From Kutzneria chonburiensis (GTDB lineage Bacteria; Actinomycetota; Actinomycetes; Mycobacteriales; Pseudonocardiaceae): a DNA stretch of 64,000 nucleotides. The stretch is taken from NCBI RefSeq assembly GCF_028622115.1, contig NZ_CP097263.1, forward strand, positions 9,559,501-9,623,500, given 5' to 3'. Every line of letters begins with the position of its first letter. The first letter of the stretch is position 1. This document shows positions 7,265 through 15,289 of the stretch, one piece after another. The notes under the pieces are model-generated. The model worked only from the letters and a program-made list of their open reading frames with translations. It was not told where the DNA came from and did no database searches. A program made the translations under genes and the position numbers.

Positions 7265-8131
7265 ATGACCGCTGACGTGGATGACCTGGACGACCTTGAC
7301 CCTGACGACGCGCGGCCCGTGTCGGAGCAGATCACGAGCCTTCTGCGGGCGGCGATTCTCACGCGCAAGTTCGAGCCAGGGGACAAGTTGCCGTCGCAGC
7401 CTGCCCTTGCTCAGCGCTACGGCGTCGCGCGCGAGACCGTAAAGCGCTCGCTTGAGCCACTTCAGGCCGAGCGGTTGATCATCAGCCGGCAGGGGAGCGG
7501 GGCCTACGTCCGTGCGCAGACTCAGAAGCCCGTAGGACTGCGGCCGCACGTCGAAGCGGCGTTCGAACGTGACAATGTCACCATTGACTTTGCCGGCTTC
7601 TCGGGAGAAACCCTAAACAACACCCTTGCTGAAATTCTCGACAAAGTTCGGGCTGGCCGTCTGACTCCTCAGACTCTCAACGTCCGCATTCTGCTTTCCG
7701 ATACGAACGTACCGCTCGCACTGCCTCGGCGAAGTGACACCGACTCTGACGACCCCGCTGTTCGAAAGCGCTCGGGACGCATCACGCGTCGCGCGGTAGA
7801 AGGGATCGTCGAAGCTGTGGCGGAGCTGGAAGATCTAGGGTTGCTGACGTCTGCTACAACCGAAGTGCGTGTCCACAGCGCCTCGCCGCTGTTCAAGCTC
7901 TACATTATTAATGGCGAGGAAGCATTCTTCGGCTTCTATCCAGTTCTTGAACACACTGTCACGATCGACAAGAAAGCCGTTCCCATCTTTGACCCTATAG
8001 GCAAGGATGCCGCGCTCTTTCATTTCTCAATTACCGATGATGGCGGCGCGCCGGGGCAGAGTTATGTGGAACAAGCTCAGACGTGGTTCGACTCGGTATG
8101 GAGCACGATCAGTCGCGAGTACGCCGAATGA
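7265..8131 (+). CDS. GntR-family transcriptional regulator (KorSA-like)
   Basis: 288 residues. ATG 7265 is chosen because the winged-helix starts about 20 residues later and a -10-like TACGCT ends seven bases before it, so the transcript is probably leaderless. The GntR winged helix (about 20-85) includes EQITSLLRAAILTR, PGDKLPSQPALAQRYGVARETV and RLIISRQGSGAYV. The C-terminal 190 residues are not a UTRA or FadR domain that I recognise. Such regulators (KorSA in pSAM2-type elements) repress transfer and excision. It overlaps the HAD gene (ATGA). GC is lower here than in the tra genes. Confidence 0.85.
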   Translation: MTADVDDLDDLDPDDARPVSEQITSLLRAAILTRKFEPGDKLPSQPALAQRYGVARETVKRSLEPLQAERLIISRQGSGAYVRAQTQKPVGLRPHVEAAFERDNVTIDFAGFSGETLNNTLAEILDKVRAGRLTPQTLNVRILLSDTNVPLALPRRSDTDSDDPAVRKRSGRITRRAVEGIVEAVAELEDLGLLTSATTEVRVHSASPLFKLYIINGEEAFFGFYPVLEHTVTIDKKAVPIFDPIGKDAALFHFSITDDGGAPGQSYVEQAQTWFDSVWSTISREYAE

Positions 8132-8805
8132 CCCCAGCTATCGACCTTGTACGGGCCGCTCGGGGCGTCCTGCTCGATTTTGATGGGCCCATCTGCTCTG
8201 TCTTTGCTGGTTGGCCAGCGTCCGCCGTGGCTGCACGCCTTCGTGGCGATATCGCTGCACAGGGCATCGACGTGCATCCTGTTGGATCTGAGACGGATCC
8301 GCTTGCTATTCTGCTGTGGATTGGCGAGAATTATCCAGAACTGGTTGAATTTGTTGATACGCGCCTGTGCGTCGCAGAGGAATCTGCGGTTCGTACGGCA
8401 AAGCCAACGGATTACTCCGACGAAATAATTCGACACAGTGCTCGAACTGGCCGATCAGTTGCCATTGTTAGCAATAATTCCGCGGTTGCAATCCGCTCCT
8501 ATTTGGAATTGCGAGACCTTTTGCGGCATGTTGAGATTATTTCGGGTCGCGAGTTCGCGCGTCCGGAGCTTATGAAGCCCAATCCACACTCATTGATTGT
8601 TGCGGCGGATGCTTTGCGTGTAACGCTCCAAGACTGCCTGCTGATTGGCGATAGCGTGACAGACGTGCTTGCAGCGAAGTCCGTCTCCGTGCGGTCCATT
8701 GGGTACGCCAACCGTACGGACAAGTTTGCGAAGCTCGCCGAAGCCGGAGCCGATGCGGTCGTCTCAACCCTCGAACCCTTGGCCCGTGCTGTGGCCGTCG
8801 ACTAG
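8128..8805 (+). CDS. HAD-superfamily hydrolase
   Basis: 225 residues from ATG 8128, overlapping the gntR stop. HAD motif I is LLDFDGP (nucleophile D17, acid D19), motif II is IVSNNS, motif III contains KPNP and motif IV is LIGDSVTDVLAA, so a phosphatase is expected. AICEs commonly carry an HAD or Nudix gene coupled to the GntR regulator, possibly acting on a small-molecule effector, but the substrate is unknown. A strong hairpin follows 62 bases downstream. Confidence 0.85.
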   Translation: MTPAIDLVRAARGVLLDFDGPICSVFAGWPASAVAARLRGDIAAQGIDVHPVGSETDPLAILLWIGENYPELVEFVDTRLCVAEESAVRTAKPTDYSDEIIRHSARTGRSVAIVSNNSAVAIRSYLELRDLLRHVEIISGREFARPELMKPNPHSLIVAADALRVTLQDCLLIGDSVTDVLAAKSVSVRSIGYANRTDKFAKLAEAGADAVVSTLEPLARAVAVD

Positions 8806-8867
8806 GGGTGGTTCGCCTGAGTCGGCCGTTCCTAGGCGCTCGTTCATAGTTTCTTTTCTCCATCAAG

Positions 8868-8889
8868 GCGGCCCCCTCACGGGGGCCGC
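8868..8889 (+). terminator. hairpin after the gntR-HAD operon
   Basis: A perfect 9-bp stem GCGGCCCCC/GGGGGCCGC closes a TCAC loop. There is no clear T-run, as is common in high-GC actinomycetes. Confidence 0.6.
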
Positions 8890-9151
8890 TGGTCGTCCAT
8901 GCCCAAGCCGGCCGCTCAGCCCTTATCCGGCCTCGTCTCTTTGCGGACGCGCCAAGGGGACCTCCGGCCCCCGGCGCGCCGCGTAGGCCGGGGCACGCGG
9001 CCGGCATAGACAACCAGCGGCCCCCGCGAGGAGACCGCAGCGGCAAGCCGCAGGCGCCCAACAGTCCAAAGAGGACGCTCGCCGCTAGGCAGGTCTCCAG
9101 GATGGCCAGGGGAGTAGACCAAGCTGCGGTTCGGGCGCGGCCTTGACCGCG

Positions 9152-9277
9152 CCATCCCATCGACCTCCCCGAGGGCAATCACGTGCGTCAAGGGGGCCGT
9201 TCCAGCCCTCGCTGCCGGCCGCATCCCAGGTGCCCCCTTGACCCACGTGATCGGGCTGCGCCAGGTCGACGGGATGG
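9152..9277. repeat. nested palindrome, copy 1 (possible replication or transfer site)
   Basis: Outer arms of 14 bases (9152-9165, CCATCCCATCGACC; 9264-9277, GGTCGACGGGATGG) and inner arms of 20 bases (9178-9197; 9232-9251), each with one mismatch, make a nested palindrome in the 600-base gene-free stretch 8806-9406. A related, shorter version lies at 11168-11270. Such structures in self-replicating elements can be single- or double-strand origins or transfer loci; the role here is unproven. Confidence 0.55.
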
Positions 9278-9341
9278 CACGGAGGCCCCTCCCTAGTGAA
9301 TGAGGAGTCCTCATAAGCGGCGGTTTAACTGTGGATATATC

Positions 9342-9370
9342 TTGACGCTTAAGTGTCAAAAGACTAGAAT
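9342..9370 (+). promoter_or_regulatory. near-consensus promoter with dyad
   Basis: TTGACG (9342-9347), a 17-base spacer and TAGAAT (9365-9370) form a near-consensus housekeeping promoter. The -35 lies in the dyad TTGACGCTTAAGTGTCAA, shared with 5349-5365 on the minus strand, so a repressor may bind both. It drives the SprT-like gene starting at 9407. Confidence 0.7.
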
Positions 9371-9406
9371 GGAGATACAGCAAGCGAGGTAGGGGAGGCA
9401 CCAGCG

Positions 9407-10069
9407 ATGTCTGCACCAGCCGCTACGCTCACCACCATCACCACGCAACTCGTCACCGCATTCGAAGCAGCCTGGCGCGCTATCCAGCAGCGCCACCCCG
9501 ACGTGCCCGAAGTGGTCGTGACCTTCGGCTCGGGAACGCTGGGCATGAAGGCCGGCCAGACTCGGCTCGGGCACTTCGCCGCCGCGCGGTGGCAGCACGG
9601 GGAGAAGCAGCTCCCGGAGTTGTTCATCTCGGGCGAAGGCTTGCAGCGAGGTGCGCTGGAGGTGCTCGGAACGCTGCTTCACGAGGCCGCTCACGGCCTG
9701 GCGCACGTCCGCGAGATCAAGGACACCTCCCGCCAGGGCCGCTACCACAACGCCAAGTTCAAGGCGCTGGGCGAGGAACTGGGGCTCACGCTCGCCGAAG
9801 ACAAGACCATCGGGTGGAGCCTCACGACCGTCCCGGAGACAACCGCCAAGGCCTACGCGGCCGAACTGGACGAGTTGAGCGCAGCGCTCGTCGCCTGGCG
9901 CTACGCCGAGGTGCACGCGACCAGCAAGAAGAAGAGCACCAACCTGGCCGTGGCCGAGTGCGCGTGCCCCCGCAAGATCCGCGTTGCCCGCACCACGCTA
10001 GCCGAGGCCCCGATCACGTGCGGCAAGTGCGGCGTCGACTTCGTGGCCGAGGACGACAACGAAGACTGA
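9407..10069 (+). CDS. SprT-like zinc metalloprotease with zinc ribbon
   Basis: 220 residues from ATG 9407. A zincin motif HEAAH (H92-H96) with a following H100 and a downstream RYHNAKF segment fits SprT/WSS1-type proteases. The C-terminus has two cysteine pairs (CAC and CGKC) forming a probable zinc ribbon. SprT-like proteins cut proteins crosslinked to DNA or act on DNA-bound partners. It has its own near-consensus promoter with the dyad seen also in the tra operon, suggesting shared control. AICE cargo or maintenance are both possible. Confidence 0.72.
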   Translation: MSAPAATLTTITTQLVTAFEAAWRAIQQRHPDVPEVVVTFGSGTLGMKAGQTRLGHFAAARWQHGEKQLPELFISGEGLQRGALEVLGTLLHEAAHGLAHVREIKDTSRQGRYHNAKFKALGEELGLTLAEDKTIGWSLTTVPETTAKAYAAELDELSAALVAWRYAEVHATSKKKSTNLAVAECACPRKIRVARTTLAEAPITCGKCGVDFVAEDDNED

Positions 10070-10170
10070 CGGATCGGAATGTGTGCCGTCCTGCCGCTAG
10101 AGAATGGATCTCATCGGCAAGGACGGCCGTTCATCTGCCGTCCGTTAGAAGGTTGTCGATGGAATTACCC

Positions 10171-10966
10171 TTAACGAAATATTGCAATAGCGCTCAATGT
10201 TGCCGCAGGTCCTTCAAGAGAGTGGTCGGCAACTCCTGGCGCTGCGGCTTTATTTGTGCTTTCGGCTTCCATCTTTCGGCGTGCTTCACGGTTTAGGAGA
10301 TTTAGGCCTGGCAGTGTGAGCAATGGGTAACTCTTGCCTTGAGGCCATTTCTTTTCGACCTTGCCGACGACCACCGCCTCCCCCTCTAGTGCGTCTAGCT
10401 GTGCTCTGAGGTTCCCCCTGTCGAGCTTGAAAGCGAATTTCAAGTGCCCTTCGCCGACTTCGCCGGTGGCGACTAGCGAACCGCCAGTCATTGCGTTCAG
10501 TCGCTTCATTGTCTCCAATGCCTGCGCGGCCTTTGGGTCGTACTGTTCTGGGCTGAAGTCCTGTATCAATTCGAAAAGGGGGTTAGCTCGTCAGCACCCT
10601 GGATCGCGCGGTTGAAAACTGGCACGTCCACGTAGCATTCCACTGCTACGATGCTGCGAACCTGTATGTCGGCGAACTGGGAGTGATCGTCGATAGCTAT
10701 GATATCTTCGGTTTCGTCTAGGTATTGATGTAGGCGGTTGTATCGACTTTCTGGCGTCTGCTTCAAAACCCTTTCCGTCTCGTCGCTTCCTGTTCGATTT
10801 CTTTTGAAGTCTGCGCGGACAGGGCCCGCACTTGCTCCGGCGGTGAAACCGCCGTCCCTGCCGTATAGTGACTTTTCGCGTTCTTCGTCGTAGATTCCCC
10901 TTCCGCCTGTGCTAAGAACTGGTCAACCAGTCTTGCGTCGAGATACAAGAATTCCCGCATTGCCAT
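10171..10966 (-). pseudogene. DUF6414-like protein gene with two apparent frameshifts
   Basis: Three adjacent frames (10966-10763, 10766-10566, 10569-10171) read as one protein of about 265 residues. Start ATG 10966 has AAGGA upstream. The N-terminus MREFLYLDARLVDQFLAQ and the domain order resemble DUF6414 proteins. The first break is at a TTTT run (10766 region), where one extra T restores ...RKGFLKQTPES. The second is in a CCCCCTTTT run (10570-10580), where one extra base restores ...ELTPFFELIQDF. Both are -1-base events in homopolymers, so sequencing error is as likely as decay. GC is lower than that of the flanking elements. Confidence 0.6.
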
Positions 10967-11167
10967 CTTGGAGTCCTTTCATGTGAGCTGTGCTTCCTGT
11001 ATGGACTTGGCGGATATTGTAGTTGTCTGCGCGCAAGTTCGATCGCTTTGTGTTCTGGGCGTGTCTCATGATCGACAATTCTCACGTCGCGCCACGGATC
11101 GCTTGCTTGCGGCAGTGTCACATGCCTTCCTATCGGCAGGAACGCTGGCTCAAGCGACCGGTGCGGG

Positions 11168-11270
11168 AGGGGCCTTGCTCCGCGCCATCCCGCCGACCTC
11201 CCCAAGGGCGGTGGGGTGCAGCCGCCCCCATGACGAGTGTGATCGGGCGTTGCCAGGTTGACGGCCCCTC
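11168..11270. repeat. nested palindrome-type repeat, copy 2
   Basis: Related to 9152-9277: shared blocks are GGCCTTG, CCGCGCCATCCC, CGACCTCCCC, GTGATCGGGC, GCCAGGT and GACGG, with the central arms shortened. It lies in the 319-base gene-free stretch 10967-11285. No promoter is evident. Confidence 0.5.
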
Positions 11271-11285
11271 CCTTGATGACTGAGT

Positions 11286-11944
11286 TCAGGGCTGTGGGCT
11301 TGTATTAGCTGCTGTCTGTCGTGCCAATCTTGCGTCCCTGGCCCTCTGTACTCTCGCAGGCGATTGGAAGACGTCATCGAGGACTTCGCTCATGAGTATT
11401 AGCGTCAAATTTGCTTCCTCGAACGAGATGGGTGTTACGAAGTCGCCATGTGCCATTTCATTCCCTAGCTCGCGTACCTCGTGAGCGCCGTCTTTGACGT
11501 GTGCGCGAATTCTCCCTTGCTCGTGAAGTTTCTCAATCTTTACCTGTATCCCCTCTCGGTTATTCCTACATGCTTTGCTGTAGCTTCTATTACCGACCTT
11601 GCCAGCTGGGCGGCTGCGCGAAGCGCCCCAACGCCTAGGCATCGAAAAGCTTCGCTAGCGGCTTCGGCGATAGAGTCGGGCACATCTGGAAATGTCGTCT
11701 CTATGCCCCCGAATGGGAGCCAGGTTGTTTCGTCCTTTTTAAATCCATCGTCACCGCCTGTAGTGTTGGCGCTGCTTGTGTATCTAGTGCCCAATGAGAG
11801 TGTTCTGCAATTATCGCACCTGAATGTAGCTTGAACTCTTATTGGGCGACTGTCGTAGTTTGTCTCGTTTTGGTCAACTAATGCGCTGCCGATCATTGTC
11901 ATATGACTTTTGGTCTTGCAGTGCCAGCATTCACGCTCAGCCAT
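11286..11944 (-). pseudogene. DUF4145-like protein gene with one apparent frameshift
   Basis: Frames 11944-11540 and 11642-11286 join into about 219 residues. The N-terminus has a CWHC...CDNC zinc-binding pair. Next come W..FGG...FPDVPDSIAEAASEAFRCLGVGALRAAAQLARSVIEATAKHVGI and a C-terminal EVRELGNEMAHGDF, typical of DUF4145 proteins, which are often found in defence or mobile cargo. The break is in a GGGG run near 11570-11575; one extra G gives ...ITERGIQVKIEKL. The product is otherwise intact, so this may be a homopolymer error. Confidence 0.65.
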
Positions 11945-12073
11945 GTGCTCAAGGTTAACCCGTTGGCATTCTCCAGTGCGGCCGCGTGATGCGGTGTGTC
12001 GCAGGTTGCGTCAACGTAGGTGCGTCTCGCGGCATCGCACCAGACTCTCGGTTCCAAGCGGTACCGTTGACCC

Positions 12074-12343
12074 GTGCCTGATGACGACGAACTTGAGCAG
12101 CGGGTGCGGCAGCTGGAGCACGACCACCGGCTGACGCGCTGGTACACGGGCCGGGTTGACCGGGACCTGGCGGAGATTGCGGCGACGCAGACCGAGCACA
12201 CCGAGGCGCTGACGGCGCACACGGGGCGGTTCGACTCGGTGGACGCTCAGTTGCGCAGCCTGACGCAGATGGTGGGGGAGGTGCTGCGGAGGCTGCCGGA
12301 ACCAGAGGGCCCGGAGGAGCCGTCGGCGGGGCTGTCGGAGTAG
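12074..12343 (+). CDS. small coiled-coil protein
   Basis: 89 residues from GTG 12074. A -10-like TACCGT ends six bases before it, so it may be leaderless. The sequence is heptad-rich (LEQRVRQLEHDHRL, VDAQLRSLTQMVGEVLRRL) and ends with a proline/glutamate tail. No enzymatic motif is seen. It is the last gene before the attachment site of the first element. Confidence 0.55.
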   Translation: MPDDDELEQRVRQLEHDHRLTRWYTGRVDRDLAEIAATQTEHTEALTAHTGRFDSVDAQLRSLTQMVGEVLRRLPEPEGPEEPSAGLSE

Positions 12344-12492
12344 GCGGGGATCAAGATCAACGCCATGCTTTACCCACGTGATTGGGTGGCAGGCACCCGT
12401 AGATGACGGTAAGCGTCGGCAACGACAGCCAGGAGACTTCCGAAGTGCCGCAAGGGGGTGACGAAGGATGAGAGACGTCAGCAAGATCAGAT

Positions 12493-12536
12493 GGCTAATC
12501 GCAGGGTTGCTGGTTCGAGTCCAGCTGGAGGAGCCA
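12493..12536 (+). other. attR: 3' half of a tRNA-Asn-like gene
   Basis: The sequence ends with a complete T-arm (GCTGG, loop TTCGAGT, CCAGC), an acceptor 3' strand TGGAGGA, discriminator G and encoded CCA, but the 5' half of a tRNA is absent. Discriminator G, the short variable loop and TAA at the anticodon 3' edge fit tRNA-Asn(GTT). This is the hallmark of tyrosine-integrase insertion into a tRNA 3' end and marks the right end of the first element. Confidence 0.75.
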
Positions 12537-12570
12537 AACGCCCAGGCCAACGGCCTGGGCGTTTTGTTTT
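12537..12570 (+). terminator. rho-independent terminator of the tRNA locus
   Basis: Stem AACGCCCAGGCC (12537-12548) with GGCCTGGGCGTT (12552-12563) is followed by TTGTTTT. It sits directly after the encoded CCA, as in an intact tRNA gene. Confidence 0.85.
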
Positions 12571-12600
12571 GGGCATCCAACATCAGGGGGTGGTTGGCCG

Positions 12601-14133
12601 ATGTCCGATGAAGTGATCCAGGTGCCGATCCACAAGGAACTCGACGCGCTGTTCGGCCAGCACACGGTGGCCGGGCACTCGCGGGGGCTGGTCTACGGCG
12701 TCACCGACGGGGACGGGCTGGCGCACGCGGCCGGGTTCGGCGCGGTCGACGAGCAGGACCGCGTGCCCGACGCGGACGTGGTCTTCCCGATCGCGTCGAT
12801 GACCAAGAGCTTCATCGCCTGTGCGGTGCTGATCGCCCGCGACCAGGGCAGGCTGTCCCTGCACGACCCGATCACCAAGCACATCCCCGAGTTCGTGCTC
12901 GCCAACGGCGAGGGGGACGTGCCGACGATCGAGATGCTGCTGGGCATGTGCGGCGGTCTGACCGAGGACAACGCCTGGGTGGACCCGTTCATCAACACGC
13001 CCACGGAGGACCTGCTCGCCCAGGTGGCCAAGGGTGTTCGCCTCAGTCACCGGCCGGGCGCGGTGTTCGAGTACTCCAACCTCGGGTTCACGCTGGCCGG
13101 CCTGGCGCTGAGCCGGGCGGTCGGCCGGCCGCTGGCGGAGTTCGTCGCCGAAGAACTGCTGCGGCCGCTGGGCCTGACGTCGACGTTCGCCGACACGGCG
13201 GTGCCCGAGGACCTGCCGCGTGCCGTCGGCTATTCGCTGGACACGGACGGGAACTGGGTCGCCTACCCGCCGGAGACCTCGGACGCGTTTCTCGCCGCCG
13301 GGGGACTGGTGAGCACGGTGCGCGACCTCGCGCGGTGGATCACCTGGCTGGGCTCGGCGTTCCGGCCGGTGCGAACCGACGACCTGCCGGTGCTGAGCCG
13401 GCTGTCCCGACGAGACCTCCAGCGGGTGCGCGTGTTCCGGCCACTGGCATTGAGCCTGACCGGGATCGGGCAGGCCAAGCTGAGCTCCAGCGGATACGCC
13501 CTCGGCCTGGGGGTCACGACCGACCTGCATCGCGGAACGGTCATCTCGCACACCGGCGGTCTCCCCGGATTCTGGCTCGCCATGGCCTGGCACCCCGAAT
13601 CCGGCCATGGCGCGGTCGTGCTGACCAACGGCAACCGTGGCAACCCGGCCACGCTCTGCGTCGAGGCGCTCGGCCGGCTGCTGGACCACAACCAGGCCCC
13701 GGCGGCCACTGCCGCACTGTGGCCGGAGACGGTCGCGCTTCGCGAGCAGGCCGACTCGCTCGTCCGGCACTGGGACGATGAGCTGGCCGCCCGGATCTTC
13801 GCCGAGAACATCGACTTCGACCGGCCGCTGGCGCAGCGCCGGGCGGAAATCGATCAACTCGTGGCTGAGGTCGGTCCGTTGCTCGACGGCCCGTCGACCG
13901 TCGTCTCGGCCGCCACCGCCGCCGACATCACCTGGTCGATTCCCGCCGAGCGCGGGGAACTGCTGTGCATGATCCACCTGACTCCGGTGGAACCGGCACG
14001 CATTCAGGAGTTCGTCGTGAAGGCCGTCCCCGCTGGTCGACCGCGACCGAACATCGAGCTGGAACGCAGCTTCGGGAACGCCTACCTCACGCCGGCGGCC
14101 AACGTCCGGGTCACGTTCCCGGGGGCTGAATAA
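12601..14133 (+). CDS. serine hydrolase of the beta-lactamase/class C family
   Basis: 510 residues from ATG 12601, behind GGGGG. The active-site SxxK is S66-M-T-K69, the second motif is YSN and the third is HTGG near residue 320, so it belongs to the penicillin-binding-protein-like serine hydrolases. No signal peptide is seen, so a cytoplasmic esterase or peptidase is likely. The C-terminal 130 residues form a beta-rich domain. It converges on trpS, with only five bases between the stops. Confidence 0.85.
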   Translation: MSDEVIQVPIHKELDALFGQHTVAGHSRGLVYGVTDGDGLAHAAGFGAVDEQDRVPDADVVFPIASMTKSFIACAVLIARDQGRLSLHDPITKHIPEFVLANGEGDVPTIEMLLGMCGGLTEDNAWVDPFINTPTEDLLAQVAKGVRLSHRPGAVFEYSNLGFTLAGLALSRAVGRPLAEFVAEELLRPLGLTSTFADTAVPEDLPRAVGYSLDTDGNWVAYPPETSDAFLAAGGLVSTVRDLARWITWLGSAFRPVRTDDLPVLSRLSRRDLQRVRVFRPLALSLTGIGQAKLSSSGYALGLGVTTDLHRGTVISHTGGLPGFWLAMAWHPESGHGAVVLTNGNRGNPATLCVEALGRLLDHNQAPAATAALWPETVALREQADSLVRHWDDELAARIFAENIDFDRPLAQRRAEIDQLVAEVGPLLDGPSTVVSAATAADITWSIPAERGELLCMIHLTPVEPARIQEFVVKAVPAGRPRPNIELERSFGNAYLTPAANVRVTFPGAE

Positions 14134-14138
14134 CGGCG

Positions 14139-15140
14139 TCAGTAGGCCATGCCCATAGCGGTGCGGACTTCGGCGAGGGTGTCCTCGGCGATGGCGTTGG
14201 CACGCTCGTTGCCGACGCGGAGGATCTTGCGGACGTAGGTCAGGTCGGCGGCGTAGGCGGCGCGGCGGGCGCGCATGGGGGCGAGGAACTCGTTGACGGC
14301 CTCGGTGACGGTGCGCTTCAGCGCAGCGGCACCGGGGGCTAGGGAAGCGGCGAACTCCTCGGGCGGGATGCCGAGGCAGAGCGAGCCGAGCAGGACGAGG
14401 CTGGAAACGGCGGGCCGTGCGACGGGGTCGTAGGTGACCACGGGATCGGCGTCGGTGCGGGCGGATTTGAGCAGGCGGGCGGTCTCGTCGGCGGTCGAAG
14501 AGATCGCGATGGCGTTGTGGCGGCTCTTGCTCATCTTGGTGCCATCGGTGCCGAGCAGCACGGGGGCCGACGACAGCAAGGCGTTGGGAGTGGGGAAAAC
14601 GGGACCGTAGCGCTCGTTGAACCGCCGGGCGACAAGTCGGGTGACCTCGACGTGGGGCAGCTGGTCCCGGCCGACGGGCACGAGATTTCCCTTGCAGAAC
14701 AAGATGTCGGCGGCCTGGTGCACGGGATAGGTGAACATCAGGCCGCTGACGGCGTGCTGCCGCGAATGGGCGATCTCGTCCTTGACGGTGGGGTTGCGCT
14801 GGAGCTCGGGCACGGTAACCAGGCTGAGGAACGGCAACAGGAGCTGGTTCAAGGCGGGCACGGCGCTGTGCGTGAACACGGTGGCGCGCTCGGGGTCGAT
14901 GCCGACGGCCAGGTAGTCCAGCAGCAGCTCGTCGACGGTCTCGCCGAGCCGGTCGGCGACGTCCCGGTCGGTCAGCACCTGGTAGTCGGCGACGATCACG
15001 AACAGCTCGACGCCGAGCTCCTGCAGCCGGACCCGGTTCTGCAGGGTGCCGAACAGGTGCCCGAGGTGCAGCGGCCCGGTCGGCCGATCGCCGGTCAGCA
15101 CCCGGTACTGCGACGGATTGGCCTTGATCTGATCCAACAT
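14139..15140 (-). CDS. trpS: tryptophanyl-tRNA synthetase
   Basis: 333 residues from ATG 15140, behind GGGAGA. It joins tryptophan to tRNA-Trp. The class I signature appears as PTGPLHLGH, and the KMSKS loop is intact in GTDGTKMSKS. The size is normal for bacterial TrpRS. A Trp-codon leader peptide and terminator/antiterminator precede the gene (15184-15277), so it is very probably controlled by charged tRNA-Trp supply. Attenuated trpS copies in actinomycetes are known as the regulated, indolmycin-tolerant type; whether this is that type is inference. Confidence 0.95.
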   Translation of the reverse strand: MLDQIKANPSQYRVLTGDRPTGPLHLGHLFGTLQNRVRLQELGVELFVIVADYQVLTDRDVADRLGETVDELLLDYLAVGIDPERATVFTHSAVPALNQLLLPFLSLVTVPELQRNPTVKDEIAHSRQHAVSGLMFTYPVHQAADILFCKGNLVPVGRDQLPHVEVTRLVARRFNERYGPVFPTPNALLSSAPVLLGTDGTKMSKSRHNAIAISSTADETARLLKSARTDADPVVTYDPVARPAVSSLVLLGSLCLGIPPEEFAASLAPGAAALKRTVTEAVNEFLAPMRARRAAYAADLTYVRKILRVGNERANAIAEDTLAEVRTAMGMAY

Positions 15141-15183
15141 GTCTGTCTCCCAACGGAATGAGGGTCCGCGGGACAGCAGGGCT

Positions 15184-15236
15184 GAAGAAGGCGCCGTCCT
15201 CGCGGACGGCACGCGCGTGCGTGGAATGGCCGTCCC
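15184..15236 (-). promoter_or_regulatory. Trp attenuator of trpS
   Basis: On the minus strand GCCGTCC (15210-15204) pairs with GGACGGC (15199-15193), followed by GCCTTCTTC, giving the terminator. GGGACGGCC (15236-15228), overlapping the leader stop codon, can pair with the same GCCGTCC arm as antiterminator. A ribosome stalled at the Trp codons would leave 15236-15228 free and so allow readthrough. Confidence 0.75.
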
Positions 15237-15277
15237 TAGGCGGGACGCCACCAGCTGAGGCACGCGGTCAAGGTCAC
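15236..15277 (-). CDS. trpS leader peptide with tandem Trp codons
   Basis: 13 residues, (V/M)TLTACLSWWRPA, from GTG 15277 to TAG. Two adjacent TGG codons lie at 15253-15248. A -10-like TATGAT (15289-15284) ends six bases before the GTG, so the message is probably leaderless. The arrangement of tandem Trp codons followed by mutually exclusive hairpins is that of ribosome-mediated attenuation. Confidence 0.8.
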   Translation of the reverse strand: MTLTACLSWWRPA

Positions 15278-15283
15278 CAACCC

Positions 15284-15289
15284 ATCATA
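15284..15289 (-). promoter_or_regulatory. -10 box for trpS leader transcription
   Basis: TATGAT on the minus strand, overlapping the stop codon of the amidohydrolase gene. No good -35 is apparent at 17 bases. The spacing would start transcription at or next to the leader GTG. Confidence 0.6.

Noticed and set aside
12430-12500. Complete tRNA gene before the terminator at 12,537
   Set aside because: Only the 3' half from the anticodon edge fits. The upstream bases cannot form D or acceptor arms, so it is an attachment-site remnant.
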